Below, one piece after another: positions 1 to 7,418 of a stretch of 10,903 nucleotides of DNA. The first letter of the stretch is position 1; each line of letters starts with the position of its first letter. Origin of the DNA: an uncultured bacterium. Its GTDB lineage: Bacteria > Oederibacteriota > PGYV01 > CAILUR01. The DNA is taken from positions 1 through 10,903 of the forward strand of contig CAILUR010000166.1 in assembly GCA_903837445.1 (NCBI GenBank). The letters are read 5' to 3'. Under the pieces are notes generated by a model. It was not told where the DNA came from. It made no database searches and worked only from the letters and a program-made list of their open reading frames with translations. A program made the position numbers and the translations under genes.

Positions 1-1
1 A

Positions 2-1669
2 CCATCCAAAGTAAAAGAAGAGTATCCAAAAGTGTGGGTGGAAATAGCAGCGGTTGTTGGGATTTTTGCTTTGGCGATATTTTTGAGGACTTTTAAAATG
101 AGCGTGCTTCCTCCAGGCATATGGTTTGATGAGGCGTTAAACGGGACTGAAACTATGGACCTCATAAATAAAAATGTGCTGACAGTCTTCATCCCCAAGC
201 AGACACAAATGCCTGCTATGTTCTTTTATTTAGCGGCTTTCTTTTATAAAATTTTTGGAAATGGTCTTTTTCAAATGCGGCTGGTGTCTATACTTCTTGG
301 TTCTTTATGTGTCCCGGCTTTTTATTTTATTTTGCGATATATATTTAAAAATTATAAGCTCGCACTTTTTGGAGCTTTTTTATTGGCGACTTCTCGCTGG
401 CATATTAATTTCTCCAGAGTCGCATTTTTAGGAATGCAGACAGTTTTTCTTTCCATTGTATTCGTCTACTTTTATTTGCGGATGATAAAAGAAGGCAAGA
501 AAATCTTCGCAATTTTGGCGGGACTCACAGCTGGACTCGCTTTGTATACTTATAGCACGGCTAATTTTTTACCTTTGGTCGCAATCGCAGGGATATTTGT
601 TATGCCTTTTGAATTTAAAACAGACACTTTGAAACGCCGGGCTATAAATCTCATAGTTTTATTGGGGTTGTTGGGGTTAACGGCCCTCCCTTTGATGAGC
701 TATGCCGTTCAAAACAAGGAAGCTTTTTCGCGTCGAGCATCAGATGTAAGTATTTTAAATGATATTAACAGGCTTAAAAGTATTGCCCCCTTAGGAAAGG
801 GCCTTCTTCGGTATTCTTTAATGTTTAATTATGAAGGGGACTATAATGGCCGCCATAATCTGTATAAAAAACCTGCTTTTGATGTAATTACAGGGGTATT
901 ACTGGTGGCAGGGCTCATACTCGCTCTAATCCTTCCCACATATAGGTTTTATGTCCTGTGGGGGCTAATTATGCTATTGCCAGGGTTATTAACGATAGTG
1001 GTGGAAGCGCCACAACAATACAGGACTACGGGTATGCTGCCACCTTTATATATGCTTGTGGTCATAGGTGTGGCGGCAATTAAAAATATACTTGAAAAAA
1101 TAAATGCTAAGGCTTTATATATAAATATTTTTCTGGCATGTCTGGCTCTGGGAATAGCAGGAATTAATTACAAACAATATTTTATTGACTATTTAAAATC
1201 ACCTGAGGTATATATTTCCTATGCACCTGAATCAAATGAAATATGGAAATTTATTGAAGCAAATAATAAAAATTATACTATTGTTGTGGACAAAGGCGAT
1301 TGCCATTATGGGTATTACGGGCACGAGACGGCAGAGATTTTGAATTTTATGACAGCGGTAAAAAGTAAAGATAAAATGTTTTATTGGCTAAATGAAAAAA
1401 ACAAAGTATCCGAGGAAATGCTTGCGGGAAAAAAAGGCGTGGCCCTGATTGTAAGACCTTGTTATGTGGACAAAGATTCTGACTGCAAAACCGAATGTGT
1501 GGCGGATATTATAAAAAATATAGAATTGGAATATAAAGGGAAATATACTACTGCCTCAATCCTAAATCCTTTTAGTGGGGAAACACAGTTACTGGTGTAT
1601 TATATAAAAACTGAAGATTTGAAAAAGTGGAAAGCTCAAGAAATAAAATATTTTTTGCGGGCTGAATAA
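2..1669 (+). CDS. GT39/ArnT-like integral membrane glycosyltransferase, 5' end probably outside the window
   Basis: Probable GT-C fold glycosyltransferase of the PMT/ArnT type, which moves a sugar from a polyprenyl-phosphate donor to a protein or lipid acceptor on the outer face of the cytoplasmic membrane. The frame is open to base 2; the first possible start inside is GTG at 32, with a weak purine-rich site (14-21) about ten bases before it, so the true start may lie upstream. Numbered from that GTG, the first membrane helix (about 4-20) is followed by an acidic FDEA motif (D33, E34), where GT-C enzymes carry their catalytic acid in the first outer loop. About ten further hydrophobic segments run to about residue 390. 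The last 150 residues are hydrophilic and contain Cys pairs (GDCHYGYYGHE; RPCYVDKDSDCKTEC), so they are probably extracytoplasmic. The stop is 21 bases before the next gene, suggesting one operon. Family assignment is good; donor and acceptor are unknown. Confidence 0.85.
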   Translation, partial: PSKVKEEYPKVWVEIAAVVGIFALAIFLRTFKMSVLPPGIWFDEALNGTETMDLINKNVLTVFIPKQTQMPAMFFYLAAFFYKIFGNGLFQMRLVSILLGSLCVPAFYFILRYIFKNYKLALFGAFLLATSRWHINFSRVAFLGMQTVFLSIVFVYFYLRMIKEGKKIFAILAGLTAGLALYTYSTANFLPLVAIAGIFVMPFEFKTDTLKRRAINLIVLLGLLGLTALPLMSYAVQNKEAFSRRASDVSILNDINRLKSIAPLGKGLLRYSLMFNYEGDYNGRHNLYKKPAFDVITGVLLVAGLILALILPTYRFYVLWGLIMLLPGLLTIVVEAPQQYRTTGMLPPLYMLVVIGVAAIKNILEKINAKALYINIFLACLALGIAGINYKQYFIDYLKSPEVYISYAPESNEIWKFIEANNKNYTIVVDKGDCHYGYYGHETAEILNFMTAVKSKDKMFYWLNEKNKVSEEMLAGKKGVALIVRPCYVDKDSDCKTECVADIIKNIELEYKGKYTTASILNPFSGETQLLVYYIKTEDLKKWKAQEIKYFLRAE

Positions 1670-1690
1670 TATAAACCGGAGAACACTAAA

Positions 1691-2776
1691 ATGAAAAAAA
1701 CGATATTGATATTTGCCACATTGTTTTTTGCGACCATAAATATTTTGGCACAAACGCCTGAGCCCACTTCTGTTGTGAGTGTGACTCCAGTTACCCAAAA
1801 AAATGAAACATACAAGTTCAAATTGTTTTTACTTATAAAAGGGGCTATGAAAAAAAATCTCACAATGCCGGGGTTTGCTTATAGAAAAATAAAAAGCTAC
1901 CCTTTAAAAGTAAAAGAATTTGTCTATCCTGGGAAATATTCAGATGCAAGAGGAAAAGCTTTGGCGGACTGGACAGATAAAATGCTCGCCGACATACCAG
2001 TAAAGAAAAGAAATAATGGTATCTATTTAGTGAGAGCAGTATTTGAATATATTGAAACGAGTATTTCAGACAGAGAGTATGCGCCAGAACCCCTTCCTGA
2101 TGCGCATTCAGGGTATTTTACTGCGGCACAAGTCTTTGAAAATAAAACAGGAAATATGCTTGAAAAATGCCGCCTGGCCGTGGCCATGTTGCGACGCTTT
2201 ACAATTCCTGCCAGAATAGTTTCCTGGAAAGGAGATTACGCGGTGGAATTTTTTATTAAACCCCTGGATAATCAAGGTAAAGGCGTATGGCATACAAAGG
2301 CCTTTACAAAAGGAGAAATTGGAGAAGAAAAGTATACTATGCCATCGGATTGGCATCCAGTAAGTTCTGGAGAATTGTTGGATGCTGAATGGAAAGGAAA
2401 TACAATAAGCATAAGAAAAATACGGGAGCGGGAAATATTTTATACTAAAAAAGAGGAAGTTTTGGCAATGTATACCTCAGTCACGCTTACTGCCGGAGAT
2501 GTTTTTGAGACCACGGCCATTACAACGACTCCAAAAGAGTTTTATTCTTTAAGAGAGGTTGAGTATGAAGTTGTTTTTAAAACAGGGGATCACCCCAAGA
2601 TAAGACTTACCCTGCCTTTTAACAATGTCGAAGAGTTAAGAACTGCAAAATTTTTTGTAAGACCTGAAGCTGGTTTGAAAGTTAAGTATAAAAGAGCAGT
2701 GGTGGAAGCTAAACCACCTCAAGAGGGAATGATCTATGCGCTGCCTCTTGAGTTTTTTGTGGAAACAGAAAAGTAA
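1691..2776 (+). CDS. Exported protein with degenerate transglutaminase-like core
   Basis: A 361-residue secreted or periplasmic protein of unknown role. Residues 1-20 form a signal peptide (two Lys, hydrophobic core, NILA before Q21). No lipobox Cys is present. Residues about 145-190 resemble the transglutaminase-like (papain-like) core: GNMLEKCRLAVAML places Cys160 on the nucleophile helix, and the next strand reads TIPARIV, like the family's GIPAR-V. The strand that should carry the catalytic His reads GDYAVEFFIKP, with Asp/Tyr where the family has HAW or HVW, so enzymatic activity is doubtful. Asp220 in SDWHPV may stand for the third catalytic residue. The C-terminal 100 residues look beta-rich. 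The start at 1691 follows a GGAGA site at 1679-1683. The gene is probably co-transcribed with the upstream membrane glycosyltransferase, which hints at an envelope role. The fold call is from motif reading only. Confidence 0.75.
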   Translation: MKKTILIFATLFFATINILAQTPEPTSVVSVTPVTQKNETYKFKLFLLIKGAMKKNLTMPGFAYRKIKSYPLKVKEFVYPGKYSDARGKALADWTDKMLADIPVKKRNNGIYLVRAVFEYIETSISDREYAPEPLPDAHSGYFTAAQVFENKTGNMLEKCRLAVAMLRRFTIPARIVSWKGDYAVEFFIKPLDNQGKGVWHTKAFTKGEIGEEKYTMPSDWHPVSSGELLDAEWKGNTISIRKIREREIFYTKKEEVLAMYTSVTLTAGDVFETTAITTTPKEFYSLREVEYEVVFKTGDHPKIRLTLPFNNVEELRTAKFFVRPEAGLKVKYKRAVVEAKPPQEGMIYALPLEFFVETEK

Positions 2777-2856
2777 AAATATTTTTGTAATGAAAATATA
2801 AAGGTTTTGTGATTATATATAGACATAAGTGCACAGGGCACAAACAGGAGAATGCA

Positions 2857-2946
2857 GTGAGGAACTTAATGGGAAGGCTAAACGCAGGCGCAGGGAAAAT
2901 GTTGCTTTTGAATGCCGGCGCGAAAGGTATGATGTCACATGCTTGA
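2857..2946 (+). CDS. Possible 29-residue leader peptide ahead of the glycosyltransferase
   Basis: A GTG codon at 2857, seven bases after an AGGAG site (2846-2850), opens a 29-codon frame ending at TGA 2944-2946. That stop lies 5 bases inside the following glycosyltransferase gene, whose ATG is at 2939. The peptide would be basic, Gly/Ala/Met-rich and without Cys (it includes NAGAGKMLLLNAGAKGMM), with an internal near-repeat of NAGAGK and NAGAKG. The stretch is richer in GC than the flanking sequence. The AGGAG site, the overlap and the lack of stops are consistent with a translated leader coupled to the next gene. A frame this short also arises by chance, and I recognise no family. Confidence 0.25.
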   Translation: MRNLMGRLNAGAGKMLLLNAGAKGMMSHA

Positions 2947-3724
2947 TGTCTCTATAATAATCCCCACTTGTAATAAATTTGAATACACTAAAAAATGCGT
3001 GCGCAGTATAATCACGAATACTATGGGAATAAATTATGAAATTATATGCGTAGACAATGGGTCTACTGATGTGACTCCTGAATTTTTCAAAGAAAACCGA
3101 ATGCTCTGCATTGAAAACGCACAAAACTTGGGAGTGGCAAAAGCTTGGAATCAGGGGATAAAACACGCCAAAGGCAGATATTCTTGCATAATAAATAATG
3201 ATATTATTGTTACCAAAAACTGGTTGGATTCACTTTTGCGATTTGTATATAAACTACGCAGACCAGGGATCATAAGTCCTGGCACTCGCGAAGGCGCACT
3301 CGACTATGAAGTGGAAGCTTATGCGGCGCAGTATACTGGTAAAATGAAAAAGGTAAAACAAAAAGGGTTTTGCGGCTGGTGCATGATGATAAATACAGAT
3401 AGGTTTATGGAAATTGGGCTTTTTGATGAAGGGTTTGGCATAGGGATTGGGGAAGATACGGACTATTATTACAGGTTAAAACATGCTGGCTATGAGAGTT
3501 GGATAACCGGGTCAGCTTTTATACATCATTTTGGAAGTGCGACTATAAAGGATATTAAAAGTTCTGCTTTGGAAGATTTTGAGAACGAAAATATAAAAAA
3601 GTTAAATGAAAAATGGGGAATAAAAACACAACCCTATGTTATAAGAAAAGTTGAAAATTTTAAAAGGTTTTTGAATTATTCCACGCTGAAGGCGTTTAAA
3701 GGGCATACCCTGATTGAAAAATAA
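2939..3724 (+). CDS. Family 2 glycosyltransferase (GT-A fold)
   Basis: A 261-residue cytosolic glycosyltransferase of the rhamnosyl/galactofuranosyl-like GT2 group that uses nucleotide-sugars, probably in making a surface polysaccharide or glycan. The N-terminal strand VSIIIPTCN (4-12) and VDNGSTD (38-44) form the nucleotide pocket. INNDI (85-89) holds the metal-binding acidic residue in the DXD position (D88). FCGWCMMI (144-151) and GEDTDYYYRL (171-180, E172/D173 the likely catalytic-base pair) form the acceptor side, and IHHFGSAT (195-202) is the usual His-rich end of the fold. Length is complete for a single-domain enzyme. There is no membrane segment. The start at 2939 has an AAAGGT site at 2923-2928, and a TGA just upstream in frame excludes a longer version. 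It lies 162 bases after the previous gene, so it may have its own promoter or a coupled leader. Sugar specificity cannot be read. Confidence 0.92.
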   Translation: MLDVSIIIPTCNKFEYTKKCVRSIITNTMGINYEIICVDNGSTDVTPEFFKENRMLCIENAQNLGVAKAWNQGIKHAKGRYSCIINNDIIVTKNWLDSLLRFVYKLRRPGIISPGTREGALDYEVEAYAAQYTGKMKKVKQKGFCGWCMMINTDRFMEIGLFDEGFGIGIGEDTDYYYRLKHAGYESWITGSAFIHHFGSATIKDIKSSALEDFENENIKKLNEKWGIKTQPYVIRKVENFKRFLNYSTLKAFKGHTLIEK

Positions 3725-3726
3725 GT

Positions 3727-4218
3727 TTATTTAAAAAACTTCTTTGTCACTCCATAAAAGTTTAAAGTATTCTTATCAAAAATAACAAGCAAACCAGACC
3801 CCATTAAAAAAATGGTGTCCCGAATTAAAGCTACCCACCCTACTTTGTCTTCGAGTCCCATAAGGTCAAAACAGCCGCACTCAATATCCAAACCGCGTGA
3901 AAAAGCGGAAGCGATAGCGACAATGAAAACAAATAAAAGACCGGAAATGATAAGTGCGGAACTTTGTACGAAAATATCAAGCACGAGAAAAACTCCGGCA
4001 AAAAGTTGTATCCAGGGAACGGTGGCGGCAAGTATCGGGAGCAAAGCAAAGGGCAGAATACGATAAGCTGCAATGGCTTCAATAAAGTTTTGTGGATGAC
4101 ATATCTTAGGAACGCTTGATATTATGAAAAGCGCTCCTAAGATAATTTTAAGACAGGCAAGAAAAACTGGATGCCTGATAAAGGCCATAAAAGAAAAAGT
4201 ATTATTTCGTGCTTGCAT
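3727..4218 (-). CDS. MauE/DoxX-like redox-associated membrane protein
   Basis: A 163-residue polytopic membrane protein of the MauE/DoxX type. Known MauE proteins are needed for disulfide maturation of periplasmic methylamine dehydrogenase; related proteins occur widely beside thioredoxin-like or rhodanese genes. About four hydrophobic segments are visible (about 17-36, 55-82, 86-107, 127-147). The hallmark is GLDIECGCF (109-117), with Cys114 and Cys116 in a CxC pair in a loop before the last helix; these are the likely redox-active residues. Its ATG overlaps the stop of the rhodanese gene by one base (TAATG), and I see no good separate ribosome site, so translation is probably coupled. No methylamine dehydrogenase genes are nearby, so a general thiol role fits better than the mau pathway. 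The 3' end is 2 bases from the convergent glycosyltransferase stop. Family good, function inferred. Confidence 0.82.
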   Translation of the reverse strand: MQARNNTFSFMAFIRHPVFLACLKIILGALFIISSVPKICHPQNFIEAIAAYRILPFALLPILAATVPWIQLFAGVFLVLDIFVQSSALIISGLLFVFIVAIASAFSRGLDIECGCFDLMGLEDKVGWVALIRDTIFLMGSGLLVIFDKNTLNFYGVTKKFFK

Positions 4219-4865
4219 TATGGTTTAGGTGCTTCTTTTTGTGTAATAGGAAACTTGGCTTCTGTCCAGTGTGGCCAGCCACCCCAAAAAATGCAGACTT
4301 TTCTATAGCCAGCATCAAAAAGCGCATTGGCAGTCTTGTTTGCCAAATGGCAACCTGAACCATGGCAGTAGGTAACAAGAATTTTATCTTTAAGCATAGT
4401 GGCAAACTTGGGAATATTTTCCTGAGTGAGGCCAGCAGGAATAGGGAGAGCACCTTTTATGTGTGCTTGTTCATATTCTTCAATACTTCTCGCATCAATG
4501 AAAATAGCCTTTCCACTATCAAAGAGGAATTTTGCCTGTGTAATATCAATGCTTGGCATTTCTTCTTTTGTTTTTGAGGCTTCAAAAAGTCTTTGATTGG
4601 TGCCAGGCAAAGCAACTGTTTTTGTCGGTACCGCTGTAGGGACTACAATGGCGGTAGCTGTAGGAGTTGGGACTGCTGGGATAAAAAGTCCCTTAATGAA
4701 GGTTTTTTGAGATTTTGCCAGAGCTACAAGGCCACCAAAAGCAAGGGCAAGGAGAAGAATGAGTAAAGCTATCATAATTACTTTTGCCGGTTTCTTTGCA
4801 GGTACAGGAAGCGCTTTTTTTCTTGAAACTTTTTTTACTGCTTTTTTTGCTGTCTTTTTTGCCAT
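4218..4865 (-). CDS. Membrane-anchored extracytoplasmic rhodanese-domain protein
   Basis: A 215-residue protein. Residues 1-28 are packed with Lys and Ala (KKTAKKAVKK type repeats), and 29-50 form one hydrophobic helix. The positive-inside rule puts the N terminus in the cytosol and the rest outside. Residues 63-87 are a Pro/Thr/Val linker. Residues about 104-205 are a single rhodanese domain with FIDARSIEEYEQAHIKGA (122-139). The active loop is YCHGSGCHLA, with Cys167 as sulfur-accepting residue and a second Cys172 where many rhodaneses have Arg. The domain ends with GYRKVCIFWGGWPHW (186-200). Rhodaneses carry a persulfide; the second loop Cys could instead allow a disulfide. The ATG at 4865 has an AGGTGG site and a sigma70-like promoter further upstream. 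Coupling to the MauE-like gene suggests that the two act together in thiol or sulfane-sulfur handling outside the membrane; this is inference. Confidence 0.88.
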   Translation of the reverse strand: MAKKTAKKAVKKVSRKKALPVPAKKPAKVIMIALLILLLALAFGGLVALAKSQKTFIKGLFIPAVPTPTATAIVVPTAVPTKTVALPGTNQRLFEASKTKEEMPSIDITQAKFLFDSGKAIFIDARSIEEYEQAHIKGALPIPAGLTQENIPKFATMLKDKILVTYCHGSGCHLANKTANALFDAGYRKVCIFWGGWPHWTEAKFPITQKEAPKP

Positions 4866-4915
4866 ATAGACACCACCTTTTTTTAATTTGTGTAACTAAA
4901 CAAATGATTTAATTA

Positions 4916-4944
4916 ATACTATTGGATTTTTTATTGAAAGTCAA
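4916..4944 (-). promoter_or_regulatory. Sigma70-type promoter for the rhodanese-MauE operon
   Basis: On the minus strand TTGACT (4944-4939) is followed by a 17-base spacer and TAGTAT (4921-4916), about 50 bases before the rhodanese start. The -35 matches the consensus at five of six positions and the -10 at four. No other match of this quality is seen on this strand of the gap. Confidence 0.5.
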
Positions 4945-5009
4945 GTGTAATAAATGTGGCATAAGTTTTAAATAGAGGCGAAAAGTGAAACTGTTTTCAT
5001 AAATGGCTC

Positions 5010-5038
5010 TTGAAAACTCCTTCAAAACATATTAGAAT
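5010..5038 (+). promoter_or_regulatory. Sigma70-type promoter for htpX-rsmB
   Basis: TTGAAA (5010-5015), a 17-base spacer and TAGAAT (5033-5038) lie about 80 bases before the htpX start, in an A/T-rich divergent region. An inverted repeat TTGAA-N6-TTCAA (5010-5014 and 5021-5025) overlaps the -35 element and could be an operator. It does not match the CIRCE heat-shock element. The rest of the 254-base gap (4866-5119) holds no gene that I can see. Confidence 0.5.
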
Positions 5039-5119
5039 TAAAAAATAAGGTGCAGGTATAAATAAATTAAGCGAAACTTAGACCTTTAAAATCTACTTAA
5101 GAAAATTAAGGAGGGGAAT

Positions 5120-5968
5120 ATGAATTATTTTAAAACTTTTACACTTATGGCTTTGTTGACAATGCTTTTTGTATTTGTGGGGAATTTAATAGGTGGCAAT
5201 TCGGGAATGCTACTGGCTTTTGGGCTCGCGATAGTGATGAATTTTTTCAGTTATTGGTTTTCCGATAAAATAGTTTTGGCTATGTATGGGGCAAAAGAAG
5301 CGGATAAAGCAGAATATAAACAATTGTATGCGCTTGTAGGCAATTTAGCCTCGCGGGCCAGCATTCCTATGCCAAAAGTATATGTCCTGCAGGCCCCAAT
5401 GGCAAACGCTTTCGCCACAGGTAGGAATCCAGAGCATTCGGCCTTGGCTGTCACTGCTATGGTACTGGAACTTCTTGATGCGAAAGAGCTTGAGGCGGTG
5501 CTTGCACACGAAATCTCTCACATAAAAAATAGAGATATCCTTATAGGAACTATAGCCGCTACTTTTGCTGGTGCTATCACTATGGCGGGTAGTATGGTGA
5601 GATGGGCGGCTATCTTTGGCGGAATTGGGAAAAATGAAGATAGAGGTGGAGGCGCCATTGGATTTTTAGTGTTGGCAATTTTAGCCCCCTTTGCGGCGCT
5701 GCTCATACAGTTGGCGATATCTCGTTCGCGGGAATATGAAGCGGATAACGGTAGTGCTGAGATAACCGGCAGACCGCAGTATCTTATTTCTGCACTGGAA
5801 AAATTGACTTCGGCAGTGAGCAAAAAAACACAGCAGTCCGCAACTCCAGCGACAGCGCATATGTTTATTGTGAACCCTTTTAAAGGTGGCGGGTTAACTT
5901 CCCTTTTTTCCACGCATCCTTCTCTGGAACAAAGAAAAGAAAATTTAAAAAAGAAATATACATTTTAA
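5120..5968 (+). CDS. htpX: HtpX-type M48 membrane zinc metalloprotease
   Basis: An integral membrane zinc endopeptidase that, in the known family, works with FtsH to degrade misfolded or damaged membrane proteins, with its active site on the cytosolic face. At 282 residues it has the usual HtpX length. Two N-terminal membrane segments (about 5-24 and 29-48) precede the catalytic region. The zinc motif HEISH is at 130-134 within LAHEISHIKNRD, and the third ligand is expected in the downstream ExxxD motif REYEAD (E205, D209), preceded by SR. Two more hydrophobic segments lie between (about 141-168 and 179-200). The C-terminal FSTHPSLEQRKENL is the family's typical end. The start at 5120 is set by a strong AAGGAGG site (5108-5114). 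All catalytic residues are present. rsmB follows after 4 bases, so the two are probably co-transcribed. Confidence 0.96.
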   Translation: MNYFKTFTLMALLTMLFVFVGNLIGGNSGMLLAFGLAIVMNFFSYWFSDKIVLAMYGAKEADKAEYKQLYALVGNLASRASIPMPKVYVLQAPMANAFATGRNPEHSALAVTAMVLELLDAKELEAVLAHEISHIKNRDILIGTIAATFAGAITMAGSMVRWAAIFGGIGKNEDRGGGAIGFLVLAILAPFAALLIQLAISRSREYEADNGSAEITGRPQYLISALEKLTSAVSKKTQQSATPATAHMFIVNPFKGGGLTSLFSTHPSLEQRKENLKKKYTF

Positions 5969-5972
5969 GAGG

Positions 5973-7304
5973 ATGTTAAAATCTGATTTTAGACTGATAG
6001 GCCTGCGTGTGCTTGATGATGTGCTTGAGCGCGGTAAAAGGCTTCAGGAAAGTATAGAAGAACGCATAACAGTCGCCGAAGATGGCTTTAAAGAAATTTC
6101 AAAAGTATATGAACTGTGTTTTGGAATACTCCGCGAAAAAACCAACATAGATTATTTTATTTCTTTTTACATACAAAAACCTCCAAAAGATATTACGCTT
6201 CAAAACATATTGCGCATAGGTTTTTATCAACTCAACTATATGGATTCCATACCCGACTATGCCGCCATACATTCGGCTGTAGAAACTGCGAAGGCGGCGG
6301 GCTTAACAGGTAAGAGCGGGTTTGTGAACGGGGTTTTGAGAAATATAGCACGGGATGCGGGAAAGATAAGGGAGATAAGAATAGATGATAGGTTGGAAAA
6401 TTTGGCGGTCAGATATTCATTTCCAAAATGGATGGTGGCACTTATAGAAAAGGCCAAAGGGGATAATAAAATGGATAAAATTCTCTCTGCTGGCAATGAA
6501 AGAGCTCATCTGTTTTTGAGGGCGAATACTTTAAAAACAAAAGCAGACAGTCTTGCCAAGCAGTTATTAGTGGAAAATGTGGAGACCATAAATGCGGGAG
6601 TAGTAAATGCGCTTATAGTGACTGCTGGAGATGTGTTTAAAACAACGGCATATGAGCAGGGACTTTTTTATGCACAGGATATTTCTTCTCAAATGTTTGC
6701 AACTTTGGTGGCTGCCAAAGCAGGGGATAATATAATAGATGTGGGAAGCGCTCCCGGTGGCAAGGCCTCGTATTATGCCGCTGATATGAAAGGACAGGGG
6801 ACTATAACAGCAGTTGAGTTTGATGAGACGCGGCTTGCGAGCATGTTACAAAACTTCAGAAGGCTTGGCGTAGAAAATGTAGTGATAAGCAGGGTGGACG
6901 CGGCTGTGGAAAAAGGTGAATATGAAAACACAGCGGATAAAGTGACAGTAGATGCGCCTTGTTCTGCACTTGGAACTGTGAGACGCCATCCGGAAAAAAA
7001 GTGGTTAATTAAGCAAGAAGATTTGAAAAAATATCCAGAACTGCAGTTAAAAATATTGAACAATGTTAAAAAATGGGTAAAACAGGGCGGGGAATTATAC
7101 TATTCCACCTGTACAATAAATCCGGGAGAAAATCAGGAAGTGGTAGAGAAGTTTCTGGCAGAAAACGAGGAGTTTGAACTTGTGAATATTACAAAGAATG
7201 CGGGTTTAAAAGAAGAGTATAGTCACGGAAACTATTTTCTGTCATTGCCAGGAAACTCTCTCAAAGCGGATGGATTTTTTGCGGCAAAACTAATAAAAAA
7301 ATAA
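5973..7304 (+). CDS. rsmB: 16S rRNA (cytosine-C5) methyltransferase RsmB
   Basis: The family methylates C5 of C967 (E. coli numbering) in 16S rRNA using S-adenosylmethionine, in the cytosol. At 443 residues it is full length. An N-terminal NusB-like RNA-binding domain (about 6-135, with PDYAAIHSAVETAK and GFVNGVLRNI) is followed by the Nol1/Nop2/Sun methyltransferase domain. The SAM loop reads IIDVGSAPGGKAS (254-266; many relatives have CAAPGGKT). The two cysteine motifs are DAPCSALGTVRRHPEKKW (327-344, Cys330) and YYSTCTINPGENQEVV (376-391, Cys380), the pair used for covalent attack on cytosine and product release. The ATG at 5973 directly abuts the only nearby purine-rich site (AAGAGG, 5967-5972, overlapping the htpX stop), which suggests coupling to htpX translation. 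No in-frame ATG, GTG or TTG lies between the upstream in-frame stop and 5973. Confidence 0.95.
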   Translation: MLKSDFRLIGLRVLDDVLERGKRLQESIEERITVAEDGFKEISKVYELCFGILREKTNIDYFISFYIQKPPKDITLQNILRIGFYQLNYMDSIPDYAAIHSAVETAKAAGLTGKSGFVNGVLRNIARDAGKIREIRIDDRLENLAVRYSFPKWMVALIEKAKGDNKMDKILSAGNERAHLFLRANTLKTKADSLAKQLLVENVETINAGVVNALIVTAGDVFKTTAYEQGLFYAQDISSQMFATLVAAKAGDNIIDVGSAPGGKASYYAADMKGQGTITAVEFDETRLASMLQNFRRLGVENVVISRVDAAVEKGEYENTADKVTVDAPCSALGTVRRHPEKKWLIKQEDLKKYPELQLKILNNVKKWVKQGGELYYSTCTINPGENQEVVEKFLAENEEFELVNITKNAGLKEEYSHGNYFLSLPGNSLKADGFFAAKLIKK

Positions 7305-7357
7305 TAGATGCTGTGTGAAGTTTCAAGCATGAAACCAGAGAGGGGATTAAGATAAAT

Positions 7358-7389
7358 AAAAAAGGCGGGGCTTTTTGCCCCGCCTTTTT
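7358..7389. terminator. Bidirectional intrinsic terminator between rsmB and glnN
   Basis: A perfect GC stem, GGCGGGGC (7364-7371) with GCCCCGCC (7377-7384) and a 5-base T loop, is flanked by A6 on the left and T5 on the right. Read either way it is a GC-rich hairpin followed by a U tract, so it can end both the plus-strand htpX-rsmB transcript and the minus-strand glnN transcript. The rest of the 114-base gap shows only a small inverted repeat (GTTTC/GAAAC, 7320-7335). Confidence 0.93.
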
Positions 7390-7418
7390 GTTTTGCTAAA
7401 TTGTTTTTTTTATCTGGT

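Noticed and set aside
2777..2830. Promoter before the GT2 gene
   Set aside because: The TATA-rich stretch near 2814-2820 lacks a convincing -35 box at the right distance.
2813..3166. 117-codon minus-strand frame over the gap and the GT2 start
   Set aside because: It overlaps the conserved GT2 nucleotide-binding motifs, has no ribosome site and no recognisable domain.
3700..3740. Terminator between the convergent GT2 and MauE-like genes
   Set aside because: Only 2 bases separate the stops, and no hairpin with a T tract is visible; GGG/CCC near 3700 is too short.
5518..5913. 131-codon minus-strand frame inside htpX
   Set aside because: It is antisense to the conserved protease domain, and its composition is that of a complementary frame.
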